This document shows, one piece after another, positions 1 to 8,135 of a DNA stretch of 64,000 nt. The stretch is taken from contig DAVZXP010000007.1 in the NCBI GenBank assembly GCA_052298855.1, forward strand, positions 94,652 through 158,651. The letters are read 5' to 3'. Every line of letters begins with the position of its first letter. Positions within the stretch are counted from its first letter, which is position 1. The notes below the pieces were generated by a model. It saw only the letters and a list, made by a program, of their open reading frames with translations. It searched no databases and was not told the origin of the DNA. Origin of the DNA: Fimenecus sp052298855. Lineage in GTDB: Bacteria; Bacillota; Clostridia; Oscillospirales; Acutalibacteraceae. The position numbers and the translations under genes were made by a program.

Positions 1-2
1 AA

Positions 3-848
3 GAGGTTTATGCGGCATATAAGAAGTATCTTTCTTGGATGGCAAGACTTTACGTCAACACCATGAATATCATTCACTATATGCACGATAAATACGCTTA
101 TGAAAGACTTATGATGTCTCTCCATGACACAGACGTTGAGCGTTTGATGGCATTCGGCGTATCGGGCTTCTCGGTTGCTATCGACTCTTTGTCGGCAATC
201 AAGTATGCAAAGGTTACTCCTATAAAGGACGACAGAGGTCTTATCACTGACTTTAAGATTGAGGGCAAGTTCCCGAAATACGGCAACGATGATGACAGAG
301 CAGACCTTATCGGTAAAGACCTTATCGAGTATTTCTACAAAGAACTCTGCAAGACTCCTTGCTACAGAGGTGCAAGACATACTCTTTCAATTCTTACAAT
401 CACATCAAACGTTATGTACGGCAGAAAGACAGGTTCTACTCCCGACGGACGTAAGGCAGGCGAACCGTTTGCTCCCGGTGCTAACCCCATGCACGGCAGA
501 GATTGTGAGGGCGCTTTGGCTTCTCTTAACTCGGTTGCAAAGCTTAACTATGCTTGCTGTCAGGACGGCATTTCAAACACATTCTCAATCACACCCGACG
601 CTCTCGGAAGTGATAAAGAACAGCAGATTGAGCACCTTACAACAATGCTTGACGGTTATTTTGAGCAGGACGCACATCATCTTAACGTAAACGTTCTTAA
701 TCGAGAAAAGCTTATTGCGGCTATGAACGACCCGACTCTCTATCCCTCACTCACAATCAGAGTATCGGGATATGCGGTAAACTTCAACAAGCTCACTCGT
801 GATAAGCAGGAAGAGGTTATTGCCCGTACATTCCATCAGTCAATGTAA
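3..848 (+). CDS. pflB: Pyruvate formate-lyase (formate acetyltransferase), C-terminal part
   Basis: The reading frame is already open at the left edge, so only the last 280 or so residues are present. The enzyme cleaves pyruvate with CoA to acetyl-CoA and formate in anaerobic metabolism. The glycyl-radical motif RVSGYAVNF is visible, with its glycine 25 residues before the end, as expected for this family. The conserved block VNTMNIIHYMHDKYAYE is also present. The two active-site cysteines lie upstream, outside the window. The activating enzyme gene pflA follows 60 bp later, which supports the call. An internal ATG at 39 is not a real start. Confidence 0.96.
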   Translation, partial: EVYAAYKKYLSWMARLYVNTMNIIHYMHDKYAYERLMMSLHDTDVERLMAFGVSGFSVAIDSLSAIKYAKVTPIKDDRGLITDFKIEGKFPKYGNDDDRADLIGKDLIEYFYKELCKTPCYRGARHTLSILTITSNVMYGRKTGSTPDGRKAGEPFAPGANPMHGRDCEGALASLNSVAKLNYACCQDGISNTFSITPDALGSDKEQQIEHLTTMLDGYFEQDAHHLNVNVLNREKLIAAMNDPTLYPSLTIRVSGYAVNFNKLTRDKQEEVIARTFHQSM

Positions 849-862
849 AATTCGGACAACAA

Positions 863-890
863 AACGGGCGGATTTTCCGCCCGTTAATTT
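863..890 (+). terminator. Hairpin between pflB and pflA
   Basis: Perfect 10-bp stem AACGGGCGGA / TCCGCCCGTT with a 3-nt loop, followed by a weak T stretch. It could be a partial terminator or an mRNA-stabilising hairpin that lowers pflA expression relative to pflB. It lies just upstream of the pflA ribosome site. Confidence 0.6.
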
Positions 891-908
891 TAGATAAGGA
901 GATAAGCT

Positions 909-1628
909 ATGGCGAATATACATTCATTTGAAAGTCTTGCCGCAGTTGACGGCGAGGGAATACGCTTTGATGTGTTTTTCAGCGGCTGCCCTTTGCGTTG
1001 TGCATATTGTCATAATCCGGACACTTGGCACCATAAGGGCGAAATTGATATGTCGGCACAAGAGCTGTTCAAAAAAGTTAAACGCTATAAGCCTTATTTC
1101 AAAAACGGCGGCGGAGTAACCTTTTCGGGCGGTGAGCCGTTGCTCAATGCAAAATTTATAAATGAAATCGCTCCGCTGTTAAAATCGGAAAATATCGGAT
1201 ATTGCCTTGATACCTCGGGAAGCGTTGAATTGACCGACGAGGTAAAAACGGCGATTGACAATGCCGATATGGTTATTCTCGACGTTAAGTTTTACAATGC
1301 CGAGGACTATAAGAAATACACGGGCGGAGAATTTGAACGCTTTATAAAAATCGGCGAGTACGCAAGCGAAAAAAATATCAGATTGTGGCTTAGAACAGTT
1401 GTTGTTCCCGATATCAACGACACCGAAGCGGATATGGATAAATATGCCGAGCTTTCAAAGCGGTTCAAGTTTGAGAAATACGAGCTTTTGGCGTTTCACA
1501 CAATGGGATTTTTCAAGTATGATGAGCTTAAAATTGAAAATCCGTTGAAAAATACAAAAGCACTCGATAAATCAAGACTGCACGAATTGCAGGAATATCT
1601 TGACGGAAAAATCGAAATAACGGAGTGA
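909..1628 (+). CDS. pflA: Pyruvate formate-lyase activating enzyme (radical SAM)
   Basis: Protein of 239 aa with the radical-SAM CxxxCxxC cluster motif at C27, C31 and C34 (SGCPLRCAYCHNPDTW). It binds a 4Fe-4S cluster and S-adenosylmethionine and installs the glycyl radical on pyruvate formate-lyase. The GGGVTFSGGEPLL motif is typical of this family. Length matches the usual 235-250 aa. The start ATG follows AAGGAG at about 9 nt. It is paired with pflB upstream, probably transcribed from the same promoter and attenuated by the hairpin between them. A strong terminator follows. Confidence 0.96.
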   Translation: MANIHSFESLAAVDGEGIRFDVFFSGCPLRCAYCHNPDTWHHKGEIDMSAQELFKKVKRYKPYFKNGGGVTFSGGEPLLNAKFINEIAPLLKSENIGYCLDTSGSVELTDEVKTAIDNADMVILDVKFYNAEDYKKYTGGEFERFIKIGEYASEKNIRLWLRTVVVPDINDTEADMDKYAELSKRFKFEKYELLAFHTMGFFKYDELKIENPLKNTKALDKSRLHELQEYLDGKIEITE

Positions 1629-1647
1629 TTGCATTTCAATCCGCATT

Positions 1648-1685
1648 TTCAGCCTCTCTTGCGTAAAGAGAGGCTGAATTTTAAT
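1648..1685 (+). terminator. Rho-independent terminator of pflA
   Basis: Perfect 13-bp stem TTCAGCCTCTCTT / AAGAGAGGCTGAA with a short loop, then TTTTAAT. Confidence 0.85.
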
Positions 1686-1787
1686 CAATTATCAAATTTA
1701 ATAATATCCGTTAGCCGTCATATATCTGCAAATTGGTAGGTCGGTGACTTGCTGTCGCCGAGGTTTTATAAGCAATTAGCAAAGAAG

Positions 1788-1921
1788 TTCCGCTCCCTCT
1801 TAGTGGGAGCTGTTGAGCGAAGCGAAACTGAGGGAGTAAAACGGATTACATCAGGCTTTGAATAAACTCCCTCAGTCATTTTTCGTGGAAAAATGACAGC
1901 CCCCTCAAAGATGGGGCGGAA
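1788..1921. repeat. MITE-like palindromic repeat, family C (about 134 bp)
   Basis: The ends are inverted repeats: TTCCGCTCCCTCTTAGTGGG on the left against TTCCGCCCCATCTTTGAGGG when the right end is read on the other strand. An inner pair ACTGAGGGAGT / ACTCCCTCAGT is also inverted. No coding capacity. A related copy with the same ends lies at 12670-12802. Confidence 0.6.
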
Positions 1922-1944
1922 GCACAAATTGAATTCGATATTAT

Positions 1945-2031
1945 ACCGTAGGGACAGGGCTTGCCCCTGTCCGTAAAAAAATACATATTAAATCAAATTT
2001 ACAGACAACCGCAAGGGTTGTCTCTACTGGT
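1945..2031. repeat. Two-hairpin palindromic repeat, family A (87 bp)
   Basis: Starts ACCGTAGGGACAG and ends TGTCTCTACTGGT, roughly inverted. It contains a strong hairpin GGACAGGGCTTGCCCCTGTCC and a second one, ACAACCGCAAGGGTTGT. A copy of 86 bp lies at 31310-31395 in the opposite order, with the same GAATTCRATAT-type flank. The rest of 1680-2170 contains a fragment of the GGCGGCAGCAAGCC family (2093-2117, and a decayed one at 1738-1765) and no gene. Confidence 0.6.
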
Positions 2032-2170
2032 CAATATAAATTTTCAATTTGATAACAGCAGATAACCGCAATATATTCGTTAATTTCCTCGGTGGCAGCA
2101 AGCCATCGCCCTACGCCGTTTAATTAAATTTGCGGGTAATCGAACACCAAATTTGATTTTGTCTGCAACC

Positions 2171-2204
2171 AAAACAAAAGCCATAGGTATTCATCCTATG
2201 GCTT
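2171..2204 (-). terminator. Terminator of the NSS transporter gene
   Basis: Perfect 10-bp stem AAGCCATAGG / CCTATGGCTT with a 7-nt loop. On the minus strand it is followed by TTGTTTT. It lies about 20 bp past the stop codon. Confidence 0.8.
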
Positions 2205-2224
2205 AATTTTATATGTTATATTGA

Positions 2225-3697
2225 TTATTTAGCTTTCTTTTTTCTGCCCGTAAAGAGCGACACGCCGAAGATTACGCCCAAAAGAACAAGCGCAAAGGTC
2301 ATCCAACCGATAAGCACCGGCTTGCTCTGTGAAGCAAAGGTGTCGTAATATCCTTTGAGGTAAACGACGATTACGATAATCGGCAAAACATACTGCATAT
2401 ATGCTCTGACCCATTTCGGGAACTTTACGCCCTCGCCTGCGTTTGCTTCCTTGAGGAAATTTTCAAAGCCCCAGCCGTTACGCCTAACGCAGAACATAAC
2501 GAACAGCAAGCTACCGAGAGGCAAGAGGTTGTATGAAACAATGAAGTCCTCAAGGTCCATAATGCCTGTGCCGCTGCCGAGAGGCTGGAATTTTGAAAGA
2601 ACATTGAAGCCTAAAATCGCAGGAATTGAAATGAGAGTTACGATAACAAAGTTTACCGCAACCGACTTTTTACGTTCCCATTTTTTCATATCCATAAATG
2701 CCGCAATCAAGTTTTCGAATACAGCGACTACTGTTGAAAGAGCCGCAAACGACATAAAGATAAAGAAGAGCGTGCCCCAAAGTCTGCCAAGAGGCATCTG
2801 ATTAAAGAGGTTCGGCAAGGTTATGAACAAAAGAGACGGACCTGCACCCGGCTCAACACCGAATGAGAAGCAAGCGGGGATAATGATAAATCCTGCCGTC
2901 AAAGCAACGAGCGTATCCAAAATCATAACGCTTATAGCCTCGCCGCCGAGACGCTTTTCTTTACCGAGATAGCTACCGAAGATTTCCATAGCGCCGATAC
3001 CGAGACTCAATGTAAAGAACGAGTGGCTCATCGCCGCAAAAATCGCAGTACCGAAGCCCGACTGCTTAACCGAAGCGAAATCGGGAACAAGATAGAACTT
3101 GAAGCCCTCGCTTGCGTTCGGAAGTGTTGCGGAGTTTATCGCAAGTGCAACCATAAGAACGATAAGCAAGGTCATCATAACCTTTGTTACCTTTTCAACG
3201 CCGTTTTTAACACCGAGAGCGCAGATGCCGAACGATATAACGATAGAGACAAATGCCCACAATCCCATTGTCAAGGGTTGACCGAGCATAGCGGAAAATG
3301 CGTTCGCAACGCCGTCAACCGAAAGTCCCGAAAGCTTGCCTGTAAGCTCAAGGTATGTGTAGTAGAGCATCCAACCTGCAACCATTGTGTAGAATGACAT
3401 CAAAAGGAAACAGCCTACAATGCTTATCCATTTAAGCCTGTGCCATTTAGTGCCCTTGGGTTCAAGCGCTTCAAACGCCCTGCCCATACCGTACCTACTT
3501 GCTCTGCCTATCGCAAATTCCGAAACGAGAATGGGGAAGCCAAGTATAACCAAAAACGCCAAATACATTACTATAAAAGCCGCACCGCCATACATTCCGC
3601 AAATATAAGGGAATTTCCAAACATTACCGATACCTACCGCACAGCCTGCCGAAACGAGAATAAAACCGAGTCTTGAACCGAACTTTTCTCTTTCCAT
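2225..3697 (-). CDS. Sodium-dependent symporter, NSS (neurotransmitter:sodium) family
   Basis: Protein of 490 aa with about 11-12 membrane segments. The N-terminal motif SAGCAVGIGNVWKFPYIC is the signature of TM1 in LeuT-like transporters, containing the unwound sodium and substrate site. Bacterial members mostly carry amino acids, but the substrate cannot be read from sequence. The C-terminus is basic (GRKKKAK). The start ATG follows AGAGGTG. It is a single-gene unit with its own promoter and terminator. Confidence 0.93.
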   Translation of the reverse strand: MEREKFGSRLGFILVSAGCAVGIGNVWKFPYICGMYGGAAFIVMYLAFLVILGFPILVSEFAIGRASRYGMGRAFEALEPKGTKWHRLKWISIVGCFLLMSFYTMVAGWMLYYTYLELTGKLSGLSVDGVANAFSAMLGQPLTMGLWAFVSIVISFGICALGVKNGVEKVTKVMMTLLIVLMVALAINSATLPNASEGFKFYLVPDFASVKQSGFGTAIFAAMSHSFFTLSLGIGAMEIFGSYLGKEKRLGGEAISVMILDTLVALTAGFIIIPACFSFGVEPGAGPSLLFITLPNLFNQMPLGRLWGTLFFIFMSFAALSTVVAVFENLIAAFMDMKKWERKKSVAVNFVIVTLISIPAILGFNVLSKFQPLGSGTGIMDLEDFIVSYNLLPLGSLLFVMFCVRRNGWGFENFLKEANAGEGVKFPKWVRAYMQYVLPIIVIVVYLKGYYDTFASQSKPVLIGWMTFALVLLGVIFGVSLFTGRKKKAK

Positions 3698-3727
3698 AAA
3701 ACACCTCTTCCAAAATTGTCGTATTAT

Positions 3728-3756
3728 ATAATACCATATAATGCAAAAGTGTTCAA
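3728..3756 (-). promoter_or_regulatory. Sigma-A type promoter for the NSS transporter
   Basis: On the minus strand, -35 TTGAAC, 17-bp spacer, -10 TATTAT (overlapping TATAAT), 31 bp before the start codon. Confidence 0.6.
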
Positions 3757-3805
3757 TAAAAAAATACTTGAAATTGACAGGACAAAGGCAGATTTTTCGT
3801 AAGCC

Positions 3806-3964
3806 TTAGATTTTTTCGAAGCGGATAATATCTCCGTCGGCATCCTTAATGCCCTTTTCAAAGCTTACAGAAAGCCTGCCGTCAATAACCTCCGTAAATT
3901 GAACAATTACAAATTCGTCAGTCTCGGCAAGGTCCTTAGTTATAATTTGCGTGCTGTTTTTCAT
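3806..3964 (-). CDS. Small protein (52 aa) under a LexA box
   Basis: A short open frame beginning MKNSTQIITKDLAETDEF and ending DGDIIRFEKI. It is acidic overall, with no membrane segment or cysteines. AAAGGAG lies 11 nt before the ATG. Upstream on the same strand are a consensus promoter and a perfect Gram-positive LexA operator, so it is probably induced by DNA damage. I do not recognise a family. A small SOS protein such as a division inhibitor is one possibility, but it lacks the membrane anchor of YneA, so the role is open. No clear terminator follows before the NSS promoter. Confidence 0.6.
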   Translation of the reverse strand: MKNSTQIITKDLAETDEFVIVQFTEVIDGRLSVSFEKGIKDADGDIIRFEKI

Positions 3965-4050
3965 TTAATTCAACTGCTCCTTTACATAATAATCACGCCG
4001 AAACATTTTAAGAATTTAGCTGCGTAAAACACATATTCCACTCTCCTTTC

Positions 4051-4064
4051 CGAACAAATGTTCG
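4051..4064 (-). promoter_or_regulatory. LexA (DinR/SOS) operator
   Basis: CGAACAAATGTTCG matches the Firmicute LexA consensus CGAACRNRYGTTCG at every position. It lies 5 bp downstream of the -10 of the minus-strand promoter, where a bound repressor would cover the start of transcription. It is 87 bp from the small gene, and about 140 bp from the divergent GtrA gene. Confidence 0.75.
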
Positions 4065-4069
4065 TACTT

Positions 4070-4097
4070 ATAATACCACATTCATTCATAAAGTCAA
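4070..4097 (-). promoter_or_regulatory. Promoter of the SOS-type small gene
   Basis: Minus strand: -35 TTGACT, 16-bp spacer, -10 TATTAT, immediately followed by the LexA operator. The leader of roughly 95 nt contains a second AAGGAG and an 8-codon frame (MCFTQLNS). Confidence 0.6.
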
Positions 4098-4204
4098 TAC
4101 CTTTAGAATATTTAAGTACAAATAACGGTACTCACAAAAAAATATATTGACAAACACCCTTTATAAATGTTAGTTTATAATCATAAAGGTTAGGGGGTAT
4201 TTAT

Positions 4205-4729
4205 ATGGCTGATTTTAAGAAATTTAAGGAAAAGCACGAAACCGTAATTCAGTTTATCAAGTTTTCGCTTATTTCAATGCTTGCAGGTCTTACGGAAACA
4301 ATTTCATTTTTGATAATGAGCTATCTTTTGCCTGCGAAACTGCCAAACCAATTTGATTTCTTTGTATTTCACTATGATACAACGGGAATGTTCGTGGCGT
4401 TCTTCGTCTCGGCAATTCTTGCGGAAATCGTATCATTTACAATCAACCGAAAAGCGACATTTAATGCTAACAACAGCGTTGTAAAAAGTGCCTTGATGTA
4501 CTTTTCAATGGTGCTTGTCGTAATTTGCCTTAAAACTTGGATTGCAGGTGCGTTGCAGCCCGTTATGCGTGGCGTAACGGACATAAAGCTTCTTATTGAT
4601 TGGGTACCGAAGCTCGTTTCAATGCTTGTTGCAGTGGCGATAATCTTCCCGATGAACAAGTTTGTAATTATGAAGCACACCGACGAGCCCGAAAAGGAAA
4701 AACCGAAGAAAAGCAAATATAAAAATTAA
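4205..4729 (+). CDS. GtrA family membrane protein
   Basis: Protein of 174 aa with four predicted membrane segments, starting with the typical FIKFSLISMLAGLTETISF block and an R/K-rich tail (KEKPKKSKYKN). GtrA-like proteins are thought to move lipid-linked sugars across the membrane or to assist glycosyltransferases in cell-surface polysaccharide synthesis. The start ATG follows TTAGGGGGT. TTGACA at 4147 is a possible -35. No glycosyltransferase is adjacent, so the partner is unknown. A good terminator follows. Confidence 0.85.
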   Translation: MADFKKFKEKHETVIQFIKFSLISMLAGLTETISFLIMSYLLPAKLPNQFDFFVFHYDTTGMFVAFFVSAILAEIVSFTINRKATFNANNSVVKSALMYFSMVLVVICLKTWIAGALQPVMRGVTDIKLLIDWVPKLVSMLVAVAIIFPMNKFVIMKHTDEPEKEKPKKSKYKN

Positions 4730-4733
4730 AAAT

Positions 4734-4772
4734 GACGGCTTATTTCACAGGAAGTAAGCCGTCGTTTTTTAG
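4734..4772 (+). terminator. Terminator of the GtrA gene
   Basis: Stem GACGGCTTA / TAAGCCGTC with a 12-nt loop, followed by GTTTTTTAG. The opposing lipoprotein gene ends at 4779. Confidence 0.8.
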
Positions 4773-4778
4773 TTTTAT

Positions 4779-5273
4779 TTAATTAAATGTAAATATTAAA
4801 TTTTTGTCGGGGACTGAAATTTCAACGATTTTCGTACCCTGTAAATTTGTTTTGAGCTGAAAGCCCGTGCTGTCATATTCACCCGAAAAAACGAGAAAAT
4901 CACCTGATTTTGTCTGCGACAATACCGTGCCGCTTTTTTGAGCCGCTGTCAGAACTTTGTTAAGTACAATAATTGCGGAATTGTCGGAAAAATAATTCTC
5001 GACAGACGAAATTTTCAAGCCGGAAAGCTCTGCCGCAGAGCCGTTTTCGTCCTTTGTGAGCGTAAGACCGTTTATGTATTTCGGCGAGGAATAGCAGAGA
5101 TTTATATAGTCTGCTCTTTTCGTGAGCCTTGCCGAAGATTGCGACGAATTGTGCTCAATTAAAATATCGGCTGAAATTTCCTCGGGCAGATTAAGAGCCC
5201 TGCCTGTTGTTGCATTTGAACATCCTGTAAGCAGAAAAATTAACGCAGTTGTTGCAAACAGGAATTTTTTCAT
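4779..5273 (-). CDS. Putative lipoprotein of unknown function
   Basis: Protein of 164 aa with a lipoprotein signal peptide (MKKFLFATTALIFLLTGCSN); the lipobox LTGC puts the lipid-modified cysteine at residue 18. The mature part alternates short beta-like stretches and is rich in Ser and Asn, consistent with an extracytoplasmic beta-rich domain; I cannot name the family. It is the last gene of a three-gene minus-strand run with acpS and nnr, starting 10 bp after the nnr stop behind GGGTGAT. Co-transcription is likely; a functional link is not shown. Confidence 0.75.
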   Translation of the reverse strand: MKKFLFATTALIFLLTGCSNATTGRALNLPEEISADILIEHNSSQSSARLTKRADYINLCYSSPKYINGLTLTKDENGSAAELSGLKISSVENYFSDNSAIIVLNKVLTAAQKSGTVLSQTKSGDFLVFSGEYDSTGFQLKTNLQGTKIVEISVPDKNLIFTFN

Positions 5274-5282
5274 AAATTGTTA

Positions 5283-6824
5283 TCACCCTTTTTCAAAGGC
5301 GGAAAGCGTTTTCGGAAGCTCTGCTATTATCTTCTGTGCCGTCATACCCATTTTTGAATATTTTTCGGTTGCAACGTCACCTGCATAGCCGTGGATAAAT
5401 GCTCCCATAACTGCGGAAAGGTCGGGGCTTATCTTCTGACAAATCAGCGATACAATTATGCCTGCAAGTACATCTCCGCTTCCTGCCGTTGCAAGTCCCG
5501 AATTTCCCGTTGTGTTAATGTAAAAATCCTCGCCGTTGCTTGAAACGACCGTGCGTGAGCCTTTAAGCACAACGGTTGCGCCCGTGAACTCTACTAAGTC
5601 TCTGCAAGCGCCTATCCTGTCCGCCTGTACCTCCCTTACCGAACAGCCGAGCAGCCTTGCCGCCTCTCCCGGATGAGGAGTTATTATAACTTTCGCCTTT
5701 GCGTTTTTTATTATATCTATGTTCTCGCACATTGAATTTATGCCGTCGGCGTCCAAAACAATCGGTACTTCGGAATTTTCAAGTACAGAGGTTACAACCT
5801 GCTTTGTGTCGTAATCGTTGCCGAGACCGCAGCCTATAAGCACGGCAGAGCAGTTTTTAAGTTCCGATTTAATTCGAGCCTCGCAAAGTGCGGAAATTCT
5901 GCCGAATCTGTTTGAGGGCAGGGGAATAAGCACCTTTTCGAGACAAGTGTTCATCATAACGGGGTACGCTTTGTCGGGAAAAGCGAGCTTTACAATTCCC
6001 GCACCGCAGTCCGACGCCGCCTGTGAGGAAAGAAGCGCAGCACCGGGCATTTCATAACTTCCTGCTATAATCAAAGCCTTGCCGAAATCGCCCTTGTTGG
6101 AAAGCTCGCTTCGTTTCGGCATTTTCGATTTTATATCGTTTATGTTAAGCGTGTAGCCGCCCGAAAATGAGCGTAAAATATCCTCGGGAATACCGATTGA
6201 AGCTACTTGGATTTCTCCTGCAAATTCCGCAGAGGGATAATATACAAGAGAATATTTGAGCGCAATTACCGAAATTGTCATATCCGCCTTTACGCACGGT
6301 GCTGAAAGCTCGCTCGAGTCCGCACACATACCGCTTGGCAGGTCAATGCTCACAACGTAGCCGTTGCTATCGGACATTTTCTTGAAAAGGCGTTGCAGTC
6401 TTTCGTCGGGAACACCCGAAAAGCCCGTTCCGAAAACGCAATCGACAATAATATCGCTGTCTTGAATTAAGAGGTCATATTTTTCATCATTATCACAGTA
6501 GTTTTCAATTTGAACGCCGCTGTTTTTTATACGCTCAAGCATTTCCCTCGCCGTGTCGGCAACAGGCTCGCCCATAGTCAAAAGCACCGTTACCCTGTAG
6601 CCGTTTTCGGAGAGCTTGCGTGCGATAACATAACCGTCACCGCCGTTTTTACCCTTACCGCAAACAATCAAAGCCTTACGAAGCCCTGTGTCGTCAAACT
6701 TGTTGCGTATGACCTTTGCACACGCAGAGCCTGCATTTTCCATAAGACGAAGAAATGTAATTCCACCCTCGTTAGCCATATTTTCAACTTCTCTTATCTG
6801 CTGTGAAGAAAGTATTTTAATCAT
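5283..6824 (-). CDS. nnr: Bifunctional NAD(P)H-hydrate epimerase / dehydratase
   Basis: Protein of 513 aa repairing hydrated NADH and NADPH. The N-terminal half (about 1-215) is the YjeF epimerase domain, with GKGKNGGDGYV near residues 56-66. The C-terminal half (about 230-510) is the ADP/ATP-dependent dehydratase of the ribokinase fold, with the TAGSGDVLAG motif near 446-455, whose aspartate is catalytic. Length equals the usual fused bacterial form. ATGA overlaps the acpS stop, an arrangement with acpS common in bacteria, so the two are translationally coupled. The start ATG follows AAGGAGG. Confidence 0.95.
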   Translation of the reverse strand: MIKILSSQQIREVENMANEGGITFLRLMENAGSACAKVIRNKFDDTGLRKALIVCGKGKNGGDGYVIARKLSENGYRVTVLLTMGEPVADTAREMLERIKNSGVQIENYCDNDEKYDLLIQDSDIIVDCVFGTGFSGVPDERLQRLFKKMSDSNGYVVSIDLPSGMCADSSELSAPCVKADMTISVIALKYSLVYYPSAEFAGEIQVASIGIPEDILRSFSGGYTLNINDIKSKMPKRSELSNKGDFGKALIIAGSYEMPGAALLSSQAASDCGAGIVKLAFPDKAYPVMMNTCLEKVLIPLPSNRFGRISALCEARIKSELKNCSAVLIGCGLGNDYDTKQVVTSVLENSEVPIVLDADGINSMCENIDIIKNAKAKVIITPHPGEAARLLGCSVREVQADRIGACRDLVEFTGATVVLKGSRTVVSSNGEDFYINTTGNSGLATAGSGDVLAGIIVSLICQKISPDLSAVMGAFIHGYAGDVATEKYSKMGMTAQKIIAELPKTLSAFEKG

Positions 6825-7192
6825 ATTCGGTCCTCCTTACTGTAAGCAATTACCGAAGCCATTGCAATTGTGTCGGTGTGAGTTATGCTAAGTGAAAATT
6901 CAAGTCCTTTTTCCGTTGCGATTTTTTGGGCGTTTCCCGAAAGAGAAAAATACGGCGCACCGTATTCGTCGTGCAAAATTTGAACTTCGCAGAGCGAAAA
7001 TCCACGAACGCCCGTACCGAGAGCCTTTGCTAAAGCCTCCTTTGCACAAAAAGCACCCGCATAGCTTTCAGACCTTTTGTTTTCAAGCTCTTTAAGTTCG
7101 TCTGCACCGTAAACGTGGGCTTTAAAGCCCTCGCTTTTAAGTGAATGCTCAATCCGCTTTATATCGACAATATCAATACCGTTTTTTATCAT
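6821..7192 (-). CDS. acpS: Holo-[acyl-carrier-protein] synthase
   Basis: Protein of 123 aa that transfers 4'-phosphopantetheine from CoA to acyl carrier protein. The N-terminal GIDIVDIKRIE (magnesium-binding Asp) and FCAKEALAKALGTG (Glu and Lys) motifs are conserved, and the C-terminal SITHTDTIAMASV block is typical. Length matches the family. GGAGG stands 7 nt before the ATG. It is first in an operon with nnr, followed by a lipoprotein gene. Confidence 0.95.
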   Translation of the reverse strand: MIKNGIDIVDIKRIEHSLKSEGFKAHVYGADELKELENKRSESYAGAFCAKEALAKALGTGVRGFSLCEVQILHDEYGAPYFSLSGNAQKIATEKGLEFSLSITHTDTIAMASVIAYSKEDRI

Positions 7193-7279
7193 AATTGCCT
7201 CCGTAAATACTATCCTTTGGCTTACTTCCTAATTGTACCATAAATTTCATTACAAATAAAATGAAAATATAAATAATTG

Positions 7280-7307
7280 TTGAATTTTTTATGTTTTATG
7301 ATACAAT
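7280..7307 (+). promoter_or_regulatory. Promoter of nagB
   Basis: -35 TTGAAT, 16-bp spacer, -10 TACAAT, about 39 bp upstream of the nagB start. Confidence 0.5.
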
Positions 7308-7345
7308 TATATTTCGAAGAAAAATGAAAGAAGAGAAGTGATTGT

Positions 7346-8065
7346 ATGAATATATACATAATGGAAAACGCACAGGAAATCGGAAAGGCGGTCGGCAAGC
7401 TCTTTGTTGACGCAATTAACAAAAAGCCCGACATTACACTCGGACTTGCAACAGGCGCATCGCCAATTCCGACATATAAGTATATCGCAGAGGAATACAA
7501 AAAGGGCAATGTTTCCTTAAAGGACGTTAAGACATACAACCTAGACGAATATGTTAATCTTCCCAAAGAGGATAAAAACAGCTATTATTCATTTATGCAC
7601 GCAGAGCTGTTTGACCACACCGATATTAAAGAGGAGAATGTTCATTTCCTCAACGGCAATGCCGAAAATATCGAAGCGGAATGTGAAAATTACGACGATA
7701 TGCTCGACGAAGCTAAGGTTGACATTCAGCTTCTCGGCATAGGCAGAAACGGACATATCGGCTTTAATGAGCCGTCAATTCGCTTTTCAAAAGGCTCTTT
7801 TAAGGTTAAACTCACACAGAGTACAATTTCCGCAAACTCAAAGTATTTTGACGAAAATCCGATGCCCACTCACGCTCTTACAATGGGTGTAGGCTCAATT
7901 ATGAAAGCGCAGAAAATCGTGCTTATCGCAACGGGAATTGACAAGGCGGACGCTATATCGGCAATGATTTCGGGCGACGTTACACCCGTTTGCCCCGCTT
8001 CGATTTTGCAGTTCCACCACGACGTTGAGGTTTATATAGACAAGGCTGCCGCAAGCCTCTTATAA
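7346..8065 (+). CDS. nagB: Glucosamine-6-phosphate deaminase
   Basis: Protein of 239 aa converting glucosamine 6-phosphate to fructose 6-phosphate and ammonia. GLATGASPIPTY is the phosphate-binding motif, YNLDEY contains the catalytic aspartate, and GIGRNGHIGFNEP contains the active-site histidine. The length is that of the short Firmicute form rather than the 266-aa allosteric enterobacterial enzyme. GAAGAGAAGTGATTGT precedes the ATG. It stands alone between its promoter and a terminator, with no nagA beside it in this window. Confidence 0.95.
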   Translation: MNIYIMENAQEIGKAVGKLFVDAINKKPDITLGLATGASPIPTYKYIAEEYKKGNVSLKDVKTYNLDEYVNLPKEDKNSYYSFMHAELFDHTDIKEENVHFLNGNAENIEAECENYDDMLDEAKVDIQLLGIGRNGHIGFNEPSIRFSKGSFKVKLTQSTISANSKYFDENPMPTHALTMGVGSIMKAQKIVLIATGIDKADAISAMISGDVTPVCPASILQFHHDVEVYIDKAAASLL

Positions 8066-8091
8066 TTTCAAATTTCAGAAGCATATAAAAT

Positions 8092-8126
8092 GACCGAGTA
8101 TTTTTTGATACTCGGTCTGATTTTTT
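8092..8126. terminator. Bidirectional terminator between nagB and the glycosyltransferase gene
   Basis: Perfect stem GACCGAGTAT / ATACTCGGTC, then TGATTTTTT on the plus strand and a shorter ATTTTAT on the minus strand. Confidence 0.8.
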
Positions 8127-8135
8127 ATCATAGTA

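Noticed and set aside
2451..3676. Several plus-strand frames of 60-124 codons inside the NSS gene
   Set aside because: Shadows of the transporter gene on the other strand, without ribosome sites or recognisable products.
3420..4150. LexA box as regulator of the GtrA gene
   Set aside because: The box sits over the minus-strand start site and is about 140 bp from GtrA; a weak effect cannot be excluded, but the small gene is the better target.
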